Assembly (NCBI RefSeq): GCF_002999235.1
Contig: NZ_CP027236.1
Location: 1,798,001-1,862,000 of the forward strand
Length of the DNA: 64,000 nucleotides
Source of the DNA: Actinomyces sp. oral taxon 897
GTDB taxonomy: Bacteria; Actinomycetota; Actinomycetes; Actinomycetales; Actinomycetaceae
Reading direction: 5' to 3'
In this document: positions 1-12,004 of the stretch, piece after piece
Position numbering within the stretch: position 1 is the stretch's first letter
How the letters are laid out: the number at the start of each line of letters is the position of its first letter
Made by a program: the position numbers and the translations under genes
The notes under the pieces: model-generated
Seen by the model: only the letters and a program-made list of their open reading frames with translations
What the model was told of the DNA's origin: nothing
Databases searched by the model: none

Positions 1-5
1 CGGCC

Positions 6-1679
6 TCACTGGTCGACGTAGCCGATGTCCTGCGCCCGGAAGCTCGCCAGCCCCATGGCACCGAAGTTCACCAGGCCCTTGGGGACGGCGGTGAGCTGCA
101 TGCGCTCGTACAGGGGGTAGTTGTAGACGTTCTCCCAGATGAGCGCGTCCACCTTGTTGGTCAGCTCAATGCGCTTGGTCTGGTCCATCTCGACGTCGAT
201 CTGGGCGATGAGCGCGTCCACCTCCGGGATGTCGGCGTCGGAGTAGTTGGACTCCGAGCCCTTGCCGTAGATCTGGCCGACGTTGTTCATGGGGTACGGG
301 GTCCCCTGCCAGGTCATGGCCGAGATCTCGTAGTTCCCCGGGACGAGGTACTCGCTGAAGAACTTATTGGTGTCCACCGTGACCGGCTCCAGGGTGATGC
401 CGACCTCGGCCAGCTGGGACTGGAGGAGACCCTGCTCGTTCTCAGTGGTGGACGTGTTCTGCGGGATGGTGAAGTTGATCTTGAGGGGCTGGCCGGCCTT
501 CTCGCGGGTCCCGTTGGCACCTACCGTCCAGCCCGCCTCGTCCAGGAGCTTCTTGGCGGCCTCGGGGTCGTAGGACCAGGGGCCGGAGTTGTCCTGGTAG
601 CCCGCCTGGCTGGGCATGAAGAAGCGATTGCCCAGCAGGACCTTGGAGACGTCCACCGGGAGCCCGGCCAGGTCCGACTTGGCAATGGCCTCGCGGTTGG
701 TGGCGCGCATGAGGGCCTGGCGGACCTTGACGTCGGCCAGGATCCCGTTGGCCGCGTTAATGGTGAAGCAGCGCCACTGGAGGCCGAAGTTGCCTCGGAT
801 AACGGCGTCGGAGCGGGTCAGGGCCTGCTTGTAGACGTCGGAGGAGATAATGTAGTCAATGACGTCGATCTCCTTGTTGGCGAAGGCGGTGGCCTCCCCG
901 GAGGAGTCCAGGACCCGGAAGGTCACCTTGTCCAGCTTGGGGGCCGCACCCCACCACCTCTCGTTGGGGACCAGGGTCGCGATCTGGGCGGCGTCGTCCC
1001 AGGAGTCGACCTTGAACGGGCCGGAGAAGTAGTCGTTGTTGAAGGTGGAGACCATGGCGGTGTTAAAGGTCGCCGCGTCCTTCATCAGCTCGGCCGGCTG
1101 GCAGCCGGAAACGACGTTGCTCCAGTCGGGATAGGTGCTCTCGAAGACGACCTTGAACTTGGCGTCGGTCTCCTTCTCGACCTTCTCCACCAGCTTAATG
1201 CCGTCCGTGGAGGCGAAGCGGTAGTTGGTGTCCTTGGCGGCGGCGTAGGAGGCTGCGAAGTCGTCCGCGCTGATCTGGCGGCCCGAGCCCCACACGGCCT
1301 TCTCATTGAGCACCACGTCCACGACGGTCTTGCCGTCCACCTCGCTGGCCTTCGCCGAGACAATGAAGTCGGGGTTGGGGGTGGGGGTCCCGTCATCGGC
1401 GTACTCAAAGAAGAACGGGCTGACGAAGTGCATGAGCATACGCAGGTCGACACCGTTGCCGTCCACGTGGGAGGCGTTCCAGTTGGTGATCTTGGAGGTC
1501 ATGCCGAACCGGAGCTCACCACCCTGCTTGACCTGGTCGTGCTCCACCTTCTGCATGGCGGCGGCGGCGGTGGGGACGGCGTCCCCCGCCGTAGAGGTCT
1601 CCTTGGCGCAGGCGGCCAGGGCGAGGAGGGCGGCGGTGGAGGCAGCTCCACCGAGGAAGAGACGGCGGTTAATCATCAT
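6..1679 (-). CDS. Oligopeptide ABC transporter substrate-binding lipoprotein (SBP family 5)
   Basis: A 557-residue extracytoplasmic binding protein that would capture peptides for an oligopeptide ABC importer. The N-terminus has a twin-arginine-like NRRLFLGG segment, a hydrophobic stretch and a lipobox ending in Cys24, so it is predicted to be exported and lipid-anchored. The rest has the length and layout of SBP family 5, with the usual C-terminal NYPLYERMQL-type segment. The ATG pair at 1674-1679 is chosen because a GGAG lies 5-8 nt upstream and the signal peptide starts there; the open frame runs further upstream without a plausible signal sequence. It is separated from the transporter genes by a decayed paralogue and a strong hairpin, so it probably has its own promoter. 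The ligand cannot be told from sequence. Confidence 0.93.
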   Translation of the reverse strand: MMINRRLFLGGAASTAALLALAACAKETSTAGDAVPTAAAAMQKVEHDQVKQGGELRFGMTSKITNWNASHVDGNGVDLRMLMHFVSPFFFEYADDGTPTPNPDFIVSAKASEVDGKTVVDVVLNEKAVWGSGRQISADDFAASYAAAKDTNYRFASTDGIKLVEKVEKETDAKFKVVFESTYPDWSNVVSGCQPAELMKDAATFNTAMVSTFNNDYFSGPFKVDSWDDAAQIATLVPNERWWGAAPKLDKVTFRVLDSSGEATAFANKEIDVIDYIISSDVYKQALTRSDAVIRGNFGLQWRCFTINAANGILADVKVRQALMRATNREAIAKSDLAGLPVDVSKVLLGNRFFMPSQAGYQDNSGPWSYDPEAAKKLLDEAGWTVGANGTREKAGQPLKINFTIPQNTSTTENEQGLLQSQLAEVGITLEPVTVDTNKFFSEYLVPGNYEISAMTWQGTPYPMNNVGQIYGKGSESNYSDADIPEVDALIAQIDVEMDQTKRIELTNKVDALIWENVYNYPLYERMQLTAVPKGLVNFGAMGLASFRAQDIGYVDQ

Positions 1680-1723
1680 GGGGTCTCCGACTTTCCGGGA
1701 TTCTGTAAAGAGGGACACAACCC

Positions 1724-1760
1724 ATAATACATATTTATACGTTACATGCGGGAAATATTT
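1724..1760 (-). promoter_or_regulatory. AT-rich promoter-like segment upstream of the binding protein
   Basis: This short AT-rich island is exceptional in such GC-rich DNA. On the minus strand it contains TATTAT about 45 nt before the start codon, in a sensible place for a -10 box. No good -35 match is visible, so this is only a candidate. Confidence 0.35.
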
Positions 1761-1765
1761 CACAT

Positions 1766-1786
1766 GCTGGACACAGGCCGTCCAGC
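1766..1786. promoter_or_regulatory. Inverted repeat upstream of the promoter-like segment
   Basis: GCTGGAC and GTCCAGC form perfect 7-bp arms around a 7-nt centre, just upstream of the AT-rich promoter-like segment. It could be an operator or a small hairpin. No regulator can be named. Confidence 0.3.
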
Positions 1787-1812
1787 TAGTAGACCGGGGT
1801 CACACAGAGGGC

Positions 1813-1851
1813 GGCGATGTGGTAGCGCATGAGGCGCGCTACCACATCGCC
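1813..1851 (-). terminator. Strong hairpin terminator of the first oligopeptide operon
   Basis: A perfect 16-bp stem (GGCGATGTGGTAGCGC and its complement) with a 7-nt loop lies 44 nt past the stop of the decayed binding-protein gene. There is no T-run, which is common for actinobacterial hairpin terminators. It would separate the permease/ATPase transcript from the downstream binding-protein gene. Confidence 0.65.
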
Positions 1852-1894
1852 TACAGCCCGGCGCGGTCGTCCTGCCGCAGCTCGGCCCACCGGC

Positions 1895-2200
1895 TCACTC
1901 GGAGAGGTAGCCGACGTCCTCCGGCCGGAAGGAGCCCAGGCCCACCGCGCCGAAGTTGGCCAGCTTCTTGGGCACCGCGGTGAGCTGGACCCGGTTGTAG
2001 ATCGGGATGTTGAAGACGTTCTCCCACACCAGGACGTCGATCTGGGTGGTGAGCTTGAGCCGCTCCTCATTGGTCTGGGCGGTATTGGCCTGCGTGACGA
2101 GCGAGTCGATCTCATGATCACTGGGGTAGAGGTAGGGGCAGCTGGTCCAGGCCTGCCAGCCTCCAGGATAGGTCCTGCCCGGACCCTCCTGGACGCCGGC
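1895..2200 (-). pseudogene. Remnant of a second SBP family 5 binding protein (C-terminal end only)
   Basis: One minus-strand frame reads as the last ~100 residues of a binding protein. It includes LVWENVFNIPIYNRVQLTAV and ends FRPEDVGYLSE-stop, matching the end of the intact protein that follows (IWENVYNYPLYERMQLTAV and FRAQDIGYVDQ). Upstream the similarity fades into text such as YPGGWQAW, typical of the family, and then stops. No start codon, signal peptide or N-terminal lobe remains between it and the ATPase gene. It sits where an operon's own binding protein would be, so the operon probably lost this copy by deletion and may now rely on the intact gene downstream. Confidence 0.8.
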
Positions 2201-2250
2201 GTCGTCCTGACAGGCGGGACCGCGGTGTCCGGGCCAGGACGACGTCGAGC

Positions 2251-4418
<2,168 letters not shown>

Positions 4419-4422
<4 letters not shown>

Positions 4423-5426
4423 GCCTTGCCTCCAGACTTGGACGAGGGGTCGATGGCGTCACGCAGGCCGTCACCCATGAAGTTGACGCACAGCAGCATG
4501 GTGACCAGCACCGTGGCGGGCGCCAGGAAGATCCAGGGCGAGGTGGTGGCGGCACGCTGCCCCTCGGCAATGAGCGTACCCAGGGACGTGTTCGGCGTCT
4601 GCACCCCGAAGCCGAAGTAGGACAGGGTCGTCTCGCTCAGGACCGCGTAGGCCACGTTGAGGGTGGCGTCCACAATGAGCAGGGAGGCGATGTTGGGGAT
4701 AATGTGCCGCCCGATCACGACGGCGCTGGGCACGTTCATGAAACGGGCCGCCTGGACGTAGTCGAGGTTCTTCACGCTCAGGGTCAGGGAGCGCACCACG
4801 CGGGCGGTCAGCATCCAGCCGAACCCCGCCAGCAGGACGATGAACAGGGTGATCGACCCCTTGGAGGCACCCGCCTTCTGGGACAGGATGGCGATAATGA
4901 GGAAGGAGGGAACCACCAGGAGCAGGTCGGTGAACCACAGGGCCACCTTCTCCCACCGGCCGCCGAAGTACGCCGCCGAGCTGCCCACCACCGCCGCGAT
5001 GGAGGTCTGGAGGAGGGCCACGCAGATGCCGATGAGCATGGACTTGCGGGTGCCCTCCACGGTCATGGCGAACACGTCGCGCCCGCCCTGGGTGGTGCCG
5101 AGCCAGTGGGCGGCGCTGGGGGGCTGGAGGAACTCGCTGGAGACGTCGCGGTACCCCCAGGGGCTGATACTGGCGCCGAAGACCGCGAAGCACAGGACCA
5201 GGACCAGGCCGACGGCGCCGGCCACGGCGGAGCGGTTGCGCAGGAAGCGTCGCAGGATGATCTGGGCACGGCCCAGGCGCTTGGACTCCTTGGGGTTGGA
5301 GGTCAGCGGCTCGGAGGTGTCACGGGTCTCGGCGGGGGCGTTGCCGAGCTGCTCGGCGCTGGCCGAGGCGACGGCGTTGGCACCCGAGCGCGACAGGACA
5401 CTGCGGTCAGGGGTCTTGCTCGCCAT
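4419..5426 (-). CDS. Oligopeptide ABC transporter permease (DppC type)
   Basis: A 335-residue inner-membrane permease. After a hydrophilic N-terminal region of about 75 residues there are six predicted membrane segments. The family loop near the end of the domain has the form seen in DppC/OppC proteins, followed by the typical C-terminal FMGDGLRDAIDPS. It would pair with the neighbouring DppB-type permease to form the channel. Three bases separate it from that upstream gene, and its stop overlaps the ATPase start, so all three are one transcription unit. Confidence 0.93.
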
Positions 5427-5429
5427 GGG

Positions 5430-6389
5430 TCAGCTCACTCTCACTCGGGGGTCGACCACCGCCACGAAGACGTCCGACAGCAGCGCCCCGGTGAGGGTGC
5501 ACAGCCCGGAGAAGGCCACCACGGCGGCGGTCCCGTTGATGTCGTACTGGGAGATGGCGTTGACGGAGTACTCCCCGATACCGTGCCAGCCGTAGACACG
5601 CTCGGTAATGGTGGCCCCGGTGAACAGGCCGGCCAGGGCGAAGGCGAAGTAGGTGGCCATGGGGATCAGGGCGGTGCGCAGGGCGTGCCGGGTCACCGCC
5701 CGGCGCTTGACCAGCCCCTTGGCCCGGGCGGTACGCACGTAGTCCGCCCCCAGGGTGTCCAGCATGAGGTTGCGCTGGTAGCGCGAGTAGCTCGCGAGCA
5801 TCCCCAGGGACATGGAGATGGTGGGCAGCAGCAGGTGCTGGGCGCGCCCGGCGAACCCCGAGCCCTCGCCGGAGAACTCGAAGATGTGGTAGCCGGTACC
5901 GTTGTTGACGCGCACCGCGATGACCTGCAGGAGGATCGCGATGACCATGGCGGGGGTGGAGATAATGAGCATCGAGACCAGGGAGACCACCCGGTCCGTG
6001 ACGGTGTACTGTTTGGTGGCGGTCCAGGCCCCCAGGGCGACGCCGCCCAGCAGGCCGATGGTGGCCCCCAGGACCACCAGGCGCAGCGACACGAAGGCCC
6101 GTACGGCGATGACGTCGTTAATGACCTCGCCCTTGGGGGAGTACCCCCAGTCCCAGTGCAGGAAGACGTTCTGGAGCCAGGTGACGTAGCGGTCCCAGAC
6201 CGGCATGTCGTGGGCGATGTTGTAGCTCACGAGGTTGTCGTGGATGGCAGCCCAGTTGAGCTTGGGGTCCTGGATGTTCCACAGGTTGGACGGATCCATG
6301 GAGTACGAGGCCATGATGTAGGCCATAGAGGTCGCTATGAACAGCAGTATCGCGTAGTTCGCGATCCGCCTGGCTAGGTAGGGGAGCAT
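5430..6389 (-). CDS. Oligopeptide ABC transporter permease (DppB type)
   Basis: A 319-residue membrane permease that begins MLPYLARRIANY, the usual N-terminal style of DppB/OppB proteins, with about six membrane segments and the coupling helix region ADYVRTARAKGL. The frame is open about 30 codons upstream, but those codons look non-coding; the ATG at 6387-6389 gives the family start and has a purine-rich GGAAGAGAAG before it. First gene of the operon permease-permease-ATPase-(decayed binding protein). Confidence 0.92.
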   Translation of the reverse strand: MLPYLARRIANYAILLFIATSMAYIMASYSMDPSNLWNIQDPKLNWAAIHDNLVSYNIAHDMPVWDRYVTWLQNVFLHWDWGYSPKGEVINDVIAVRAFVSLRLVVLGATIGLLGGVALGAWTATKQYTVTDRVVSLVSMLIISTPAMVIAILLQVIAVRVNNGTGYHIFEFSGEGSGFAGRAQHLLLPTISMSLGMLASYSRYQRNLMLDTLGADYVRTARAKGLVKRRAVTRHALRTALIPMATYFAFALAGLFTGATITERVYGWHGIGEYSVNAISQYDINGTAAVVAFSGLCTLTGALLSDVFVAVVDPRVRVS

Positions 6390-6718
6390 AGGTCTTCTCT
6401 TCCGGTTCTCCCGCCTGACGTCGCCGTCGGCAACGAGGCGACCGGGCGGGTGCGGACACCTCCGTCCCGACCAGCCCCACACAGGGCAGACCAGGTACAG
6501 GACTGAGGTGAGAATACCCGGAGACGGGCACCAGGCCGTAACATGAGCGGCCGGTCATGTCACAGCGGGGTCGCGAACGGTGGGCACAGCCCCGCAGCGA
6601 CCCGCATACGGCACCCCGTACGTGACCGAAAACACGGCGTCATTATCCTGCGGAGGGCCCCGGCACCCGCACGGGCAGGCCCGGCTGGCAGCTGCGGCTG
6701 ACCGGCCCTGCGCGGGCC
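6390..6718. other. Intergenic region between the two oligopeptide operons
   Basis: About 330 bp without a credible gene. It must hold the end of the upstream operon and the promoter of the downstream permease operon. A minus-strand GATAAT lies near 6640, but no paired -35 box, terminator hairpin or repeat was seen. Confidence 0.5.
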
Positions 6719-8440
6719 CTAGGCGGCGTCGCGGTAGAGGTCGATACCGGCACCGGGCACGGCGGCAATGAGCCGCTGGGTGTACTCCTGGCGCGGGTTG
6801 GCGAACAGCTCGTCGCTGGGCCCGGACTCCACGACCTTCCCCTTCTCCATGACCACGACGTCGTCGGCCAGCAGCCGTACCACCGCCAGGTCGTGGGTAA
6901 TGAACAGGTAGCTCAGCCCCAGCCCGGACTGCAGGTTGGACAGCAGCGTGAGGATCTGGGACTGCACCAGCACGTCCAGGGCGGAGACGGCCTCGTCCAG
7001 GACCACCACCTCGGGGCGCAGGGCCAGGGCTCGGGCCACGGCCACGCGCTGGCGCTGGCCCCCGGAGAGCTCCCCGGGGTAGCGGCGCATGGCCGAGCGG
7101 GGCAGGGCCACCATGTCCAGCAGCTCGGCCACCCGGGCCTCACGCTCCTTGCGCGAGCCCACCTGGTGCACCCGCAGGGGCTCCTCGACCGAGCTGAACA
7201 CCGAGCGCATGGGGTCCAGGGAGCCGTAGGGGTTCTGGAACACCGGCTGGAGGCGACGGCGCAGCGCGAAGAGATCGGCCTTTCCCAGCGTGGACAGGTC
7301 GGTGCCGTGGTGGTAGACCTTGCCCGAGGTGGGGTCAATGAGGTTGAGGACAATGTTGGCCACCGTGGACTTCCCGCTGCCGGACTCCCCCACCAGGGCC
7401 AGGGTGGTGCCCTCGCGCAGGGTGAAGGAGACGTCGTCCACGGCCTTGAGCTCCTTGGCCTTCCCCTTGGCGCCGCGCACGCTGAAGACCTTGGTCAGGT
7501 TCTCCACGCGGATGACGGCGTCGGTGGCTGTGGCCCCCAGCCCGGCCCCCAGGAGCTCGTCCTCGGTGACCTTGATGCCCCGGGCGTGGGCGGCCTCAAT
7601 ACGCTGGGAGGCCAGCGAGGGCGCGGCCTGCACCAGGCGCCTGGTGTAGGGGTGGCGGGGCTCCTGGAGGATCTCCAGGCTGGGCCCGGACTCCACCACC
7701 CGCCCGCGGTGCATGACCACCAGGTGCTCGGCCCTCTCGGCGGCCAGGCCCAGGTCGTGGGTGATAAAGAGCATGGCGGTGCCCTGCTCGCGGGTCAGGG
7801 ACTGGAGGTGGTCCAGGATGACCCGCTGGACGGTGACGTCCAGGGCGGAGGTGGGCTCGTCGGCAATGAGGAGGCTGGGGTGGGCCGCCATGCCGATGGC
7901 AATGAGGGCCCGCTGGCGCATGCCGCCGGAGAACTCGTGGGGGTACTGCCTGGCGCGGTGGGCGGCGTCGGGCAGTCCGGCCTGCGTGAGCAGGTCCAGG
8001 ACCTTCTGGTCCACCTCCTTGCCGGGCACCACGTTGTTGGCCCGCAGCGCCTCCTTGACCTGGTAGCCGATGGACCACACGGGGTTGAGGTTGCTCATGG
8101 GGTCCTGGGGGACCAGGCCGATACGGGACCCGCGCAGCGCGGTCATCTCCTTGTCCCGCAGGTGGGCGACGTCCCGGCCCTCGAAGAGGATCTGCCCGCC
8201 GGTGACCCGCCCGGTGCCGGGCAGCAGTCCGATGACGGCGTGGGCCATGGTGGACTTGCCGCTGCCGGACTCCCCCACCACGGCCACCGACTGGCCGGGG
8301 TAGATGGTCAGGTTGGCGCCCCTGACCGCGGGGACCATGCCGGTGGAGGAGCGGAAGGCGACGTCCAGGTCGCGGATCTGGAGCAGGGGGGCCGTATCGG
8401 GGGCGGGCCGGGCGGCGCGGGAGTCAGGCGTGGTGCTCAT
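6719..8440 (-). CDS. Oligopeptide ABC transporter, fused double ATP-binding protein (second operon)
   Basis: A 573-residue protein with two ABC ATPase domains. Each half has GESGSGKST, a signature (SGGMRQR in the first, SGGQRQR in the second) and a Walker B ([21 protein letters not shown]). Compared with the double ATPase of the first operon it is 150 residues shorter because the Cys-rich oligopeptide extension after each half is reduced or absent. Its start overlaps the stop of the upstream permease (ATGA). It is the last gene of the second operon. Confidence 0.94.
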   Translation of the reverse strand: MSTTPDSRAARPAPDTAPLLQIRDLDVAFRSSTGMVPAVRGANLTIYPGQSVAVVGESGSGKSTMAHAVIGLLPGTGRVTGGQILFEGRDVAHLRDKEMTALRGSRIGLVPQDPMSNLNPVWSIGYQVKEALRANNVVPGKEVDQKVLDLLTQAGLPDAAHRARQYPHEFSGGMRQRALIAIGMAAHPSLLIADEPTSALDVTVQRVILDHLQSLTREQGTAMLFITHDLGLAAERAEHLVVMHRGRVVESGPSLEILQEPRHPYTRRLVQAAPSLASQRIEAAHARGIKVTEDELLGAGLGATATDAVIRVENLTKVFSVRGAKGKAKELKAVDDVSFTLREGTTLALVGESGSGKSTVANIVLNLIDPTSGKVYHHGTDLSTLGKADLFALRRRLQPVFQNPYGSLDPMRSVFSSVEEPLRVHQVGSRKEREARVAELLDMVALPRSAMRRYPGELSGGQRQRVAVARALALRPEVVVLDEAVSALDVLVQSQILTLLSNLQSGLGLSYLFITHDLAVVRLLADDVVVMEKGKVVESGPSDELFANPRQEYTQRLIAAVPGAGIDLYRDAA

Positions 8441-9411
8441 TGCTTCCTCGTCTTGGGGTCCAGGGCGTCGCGTACGGCGTCGCCCATCATAATGAAGCCC
8501 AGGACCGTCAGCGCCAGGGCCCCGGCCGGGTAGAACAGGATGTGGGGGGCGGTGCGCATTGAGTCCTTGGCCGCCGAGATGTCAGCACCCCAGGAGACGA
8601 CGCTGGCGGGCAGGCCGATTCCCAGGAAGGACATGGTGGCCTCGGCCACGATGTAGGAGCCCAGGGAGACGGTGGCGGTGACAATGATCGGGGCGGCGGC
8701 GTTGGGGACGATGTGGCGCGCCAGGGTCGCCCAGCGACCGGCCCCCAGGGCGATGGAGGCGGTGACGAACTCGTCGTTCTTGATCCCCATGACGGCGCCC
8801 CGGGCAATGCGTGCGATCTGGGGCCAGCCGAATATCCCCAGGACCAGCACCACGGTGAAGATGGAGCGGTGGGTCTTGAACATGCTCATCACCACGATGG
8901 CCGCCAGCATAAAGGGGATGGCGAAGAAGATGTCGGTCATGCGTGACAGGAGCGAGTCGAACCAGCCCCCGAAGTACCCGGCGATCGTGCCCACGAGGGA
9001 GCCCAGGACCACCACCAGGAAGGTGGTGAGGATGCCCACGCTCACCGAGGCGCGCGCCCCGTGGACGGTGCGGGCGAAGATGTCGCAGCCCTGCAGGTCG
9101 AAGCCGAAGGGGTGCCCGGAGCGGGGTGGGGCCAGGGAGTCGTCCAGGATGCAGGATGTCGGGTCCGTACGGGCCAGCAGGCCGGGGACGAGCGCCAGGA
9201 CCACGGCCCCGGTAATGAGCAGGGCGGCGACCCAGAACAGGGGCCGACGGCGTAGGACCTTCCAGGCCTCGCCCCACATGGAGGAGGGGGCGGACTCGTC
9301 GGCCACGGCGTCCACGGCGCCCAGGCCGGTCTCGTCGGTGTCGGAGACGAAGCGTTCCTGGCCGGGCAGCGGTTCCCGCCCGGCAGGGCGGGTGGTGGGG
9401 GTCTCAGGCAT
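8437..9411 (-). CDS. Oligopeptide ABC transporter permease (DppC type, second operon)
   Basis: A 324-residue permease with a hydrophilic N-terminus of about 60 residues, six predicted membrane helices and the C-terminal FIMMGDAVRDALDPKTRK typical of DppC/OppC. The start overlaps the end of the upstream permease by 8 nt and the stop overlaps the ATPase start, so it is translationally coupled on both sides. Confidence 0.93.
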   Translation of the reverse strand: MPETPTTRPAGREPLPGQERFVSDTDETGLGAVDAVADESAPSSMWGEAWKVLRRRPLFWVAALLITGAVVLALVPGLLARTDPTSCILDDSLAPPRSGHPFGFDLQGCDIFARTVHGARASVSVGILTTFLVVVLGSLVGTIAGYFGGWFDSLLSRMTDIFFAIPFMLAAIVVMSMFKTHRSIFTVVLVLGIFGWPQIARIARGAVMGIKNDEFVTASIALGAGRWATLARHIVPNAAAPIIVTATVSLGSYIVAEATMSFLGIGLPASVVSWGADISAAKDSMRTAPHILFYPAGALALTVLGFIMMGDAVRDALDPKTRKQ

Positions 9412-10330
9412 AGCGGATCCTCGGGTCGAGGGCGGCGTAGAGCAGGTCTACGAGCAGGTTGGAGACGATAAAGACGAGGATGAGGACGGTGGTGAAGGAG
9501 ACCACCGTGGATCCCTGCCCCTGGGTGATCGCCTTGTAGAGGGTGCCACCCACGCCGTGGATGTTGAAGATGCCCTCGGTGACAATGGCCCCGCCCATGA
9601 GGGCCCCCAGGTCGGCCCCCAGGAAGGTGACCACCGGGATGAGGGAGTTGCGCAGGACGTGGTGGGTGGCCACGCGGGTGCGCCCCAGGCCCTTGGCGCG
9701 GGCGGTGCGCACGTGGTCGGCCCCCAGGTTCTCACTGACCTCCGTGCGCGTCAGGCGCAGCACGTAGGCGAAGGACACGGCCGAGAGCACGATCGCGGGC
9801 ATGAGCAGGTCCGTGACGCCGGGGCTGGAGCCCGCCGTCACCGGCAGCCACCCCGCCTTGATGCCGACGAGGAACTGCATGACGAAGCCGGTGACGAAGG
9901 TCGGCACGGCGATCACGGTCAGGGAGACCACCAGCACGGTGGCGTCAAAGAACCCGCCACGGCGCAGGCCCGCCAGGGTCCCCACCACGACGCCCAGGAC
10001 GCCCTCGATGACCAGGGCCATGAGGGAGAGCTTGATGGTCACCGGGAAGGCCTGGGCCATGACCTGGGTGACGGGCTGGTGGGAGAAGGTGGTGCCGAAG
10101 TCGCCCACCAGGATGCCCTTGAGGTAGAGCAGGTACTGGGTGAGGAAGGGCTGGTCGAGGTGGTACTGGGCGCGAAGCTGGGCGATGACGGCCGGTGACA
10201 GGTTGCGTTCCCCGGCCAGGGCCGCCACGGGGTCCCCGGGCATGGCGAAGACCATGGCGTAGATCAGGAAGGTCGCGCCGAGGAAGACGGGAATGACCTG
10301 GAGGAGTCTGCGCCCGATATAGCGGAGCAT
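9404..10330 (-). CDS. Oligopeptide ABC transporter permease (DppB type, second operon)
   Basis: A 308-residue permease beginning MLRYIGRRLLQVIPVF, a classic DppB/OppB N-terminus. It has the family segment ADHVRTARAKGLGR and ends LLYAALDPRIRYA. An AGGA lies about 7 nt before the ATG. A strong hairpin separates it from the upstream binding-protein gene. Confidence 0.94.
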   Translation of the reverse strand: MLRYIGRRLLQVIPVFLGATFLIYAMVFAMPGDPVAALAGERNLSPAVIAQLRAQYHLDQPFLTQYLLYLKGILVGDFGTTFSHQPVTQVMAQAFPVTIKLSLMALVIEGVLGVVVGTLAGLRRGGFFDATVLVVSLTVIAVPTFVTGFVMQFLVGIKAGWLPVTAGSSPGVTDLLMPAIVLSAVSFAYVLRLTRTEVSENLGADHVRTARAKGLGRTRVATHHVLRNSLIPVVTFLGADLGALMGGAIVTEGIFNIHGVGGTLYKAITQGQGSTVVSFTTVLILVFIVSNLLVDLLYAALDPRIRYA

Positions 10331-10362
10331 GAGGGTTCCTTCTGGTGGTGGTGACGCGGACC

Positions 10363-10392
10363 GGGGGCGGTGGCCCGTGTGCCACCGCCCCC
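10363..10392 (-). terminator. Intercistronic hairpin between binding protein and permease
   Basis: GGGGGCGGTGGC and its exact complement form a 12-bp stem with a 6-nt loop, 8 nt past the binding-protein stop and about 30 nt before the permease start. In binding-protein operons such hairpins commonly stabilise the upstream mRNA or stop part of the transcription, giving more binding protein than permease. Confidence 0.6.
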
Positions 10393-10399
10393 GTAGGCG

Positions 10400-12004
10400 T
10401 CAGTCCTTGGTGACGGCGTGGTACAGCGGGGCGGAGTTCCAGCCGAACTCCACGTTGCTGACCTTGGTGGAGTGCCCGCCGAAGCCGTTCTGGTACCACA
10501 GCGGGATGGCCGGCAGGTCCGCGAACAGGAGCGTCTGGGCCTTCTGGTACAGGGTGGTGGCCTGGGTCTGGTCGGCGGTCTGGGCCGCCTGGTCCAGGAG
10601 GGCGTCGAACTCGGGGTTGGAGTACTGGGCGTCGTTGGAGCCGGCACCGGTGCGGTAGACCATATTGAGGAAGTTGCCCATGGACGGGTAGTCGCCCTGC
10701 CACCCGGCGCGGAAGCCCGAGGTGAGGGTGTGGGCGGTGACGTCGGCGCGAAGCTCCTTGAAGGTGGGGTAGGGGTTGCCGGCGGCCTCGATACCCAGAA
10801 CCGTCTTGATGGAGTTGCACACGGCGTCGACCCAGGTCTTGTGCGGGCCGTCGGCGTTGTAGGCGATGCTGAAGGAGCCGGTGAAGGGGCTGATGGCCTC
10901 GGCCTGGGCCCAGGCCTCCTTGGCTGCGGTCGCGTCGAAGGTGAGGACCTCGTTGCCCGGCACCTTGTCGCTCCAGCCGCTAATGACCGGGGAGGTGAAG
11001 TCGGAGGCGGGGGTGCGCGTGGAGTAGTAGAGGGTGTCGCAGATCTTCTTGCGGTCGATCGCCAGGGACAGGGCCTTGCGGCGCAGGCGCCCCTCCTCGT
11101 CCATCTTGAAGTGCTCCGAGCCCACGTCGATGGTGAAGCACTGGATGACGGCGCCGGGCTGGTTAATGGCCCGGTCCCCCAGGTCGTCCTTAAAGGTGGC
11201 CAGGGCCGAGTCCGGGATGGCGTCAATGACGTCGAGGGAGTCGGACTGGAGGTCCGCGTAACCGGACTCGTAGGTGGTGTAGAACACGAAGCTGACGCCC
11301 TTGTTGGCGGCCTTGCGCGGGCCGGAGTACTTCTCGTTGGGAACCAGCTCACAGCGTTCGTTGTGGGTCCAGGAGGACAGGGAGTAGGGGCCGTTGCCCA
11401 CCGGCTTCTGGCCGAAGGCCTCCATGTCCGCGTAGGCGGACTCCGGCAGCGGGTAGAAGGCGGAGTAGCCCAGGCTGAGCAGGAAGTCGGACTGGGGCGC
11501 CTTGAGGGTGATGGTGAACTCTGTGTCGGAGACCTTCTTCAGGCCGGTGAGCTCGGAGTCGGTGTCGTAGGAGAAGCCCTCGATGGGCTCGAAGAAGGCG
11601 CTGGACAGGTGGGCGTGGGACTTCAGGGCGCCGTAGTTCCAGGCCTTGATGAAGGAGTCGGAGGTCACCGGGGTGCCGTCGGAGAAGGTCCAGCCCTCGT
11701 TGAGGGTGACGGTGAAGGTCTGGCTGTCCTGGGTGGTGACGTCCTTGGCGACCTCGTTGACCAGGGCCCCGTGGACGTCGTAGGAGTACAGGCCGGCGAA
11801 GATCAGGTCGATAATGCGCCCGCCCCCGACCTCGTTGGTGTTGGTGGGGATCAGGGGGTTCTGGGGCTCGGTGTCGTAGGCGGTGACAATGCCGTCACCT
11901 CCCTTGGAGGTGGTGTCGGAGGAGCAGGCGGCGAGCGCTGCGAGGGCGGCCGTCGAGATGACGCCGGCTCCGAAGGCCCGACGGGACAGGATGAGTCTGT
12001 TCAT
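10400..12004 (-). CDS. Oligopeptide ABC transporter substrate-binding lipoprotein (SBP family 5)
   Basis: A 534-residue binding protein and first gene of the second operon. The signal sequence has SRRAFGAG (Tat-like) and a lipobox ending in Cys27, predicting a lipid-anchored extracellular protein. The body matches SBP family 5, including a C-terminal DLPAIPLWYQNGF segment. The ATG at 12002-12004 is preceded by GGGAG six bases away; an upstream in-frame start adds 17 residues with no such site. It is only distantly similar to the binding protein at the left edge, so the two importers probably take different peptides. Confidence 0.94.
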   Translation of the reverse strand: MNRLILSRRAFGAGVISTAALAALAACSSDTTSKGGDGIVTAYDTEPQNPLIPTNTNEVGGGRIIDLIFAGLYSYDVHGALVNEVAKDVTTQDSQTFTVTLNEGWTFSDGTPVTSDSFIKAWNYGALKSHAHLSSAFFEPIEGFSYDTDSELTGLKKVSDTEFTITLKAPQSDFLLSLGYSAFYPLPESAYADMEAFGQKPVGNGPYSLSSWTHNERCELVPNEKYSGPRKAANKGVSFVFYTTYESGYADLQSDSLDVIDAIPDSALATFKDDLGDRAINQPGAVIQCFTIDVGSEHFKMDEEGRLRRKALSLAIDRKKICDTLYYSTRTPASDFTSPVISGWSDKVPGNEVLTFDATAAKEAWAQAEAISPFTGSFSIAYNADGPHKTWVDAVCNSIKTVLGIEAAGNPYPTFKELRADVTAHTLTSGFRAGWQGDYPSMGNFLNMVYRTGAGSNDAQYSNPEFDALLDQAAQTADQTQATTLYQKAQTLLFADLPAIPLWYQNGFGGHSTKVSNVEFGWNSAPLYHAVTKD

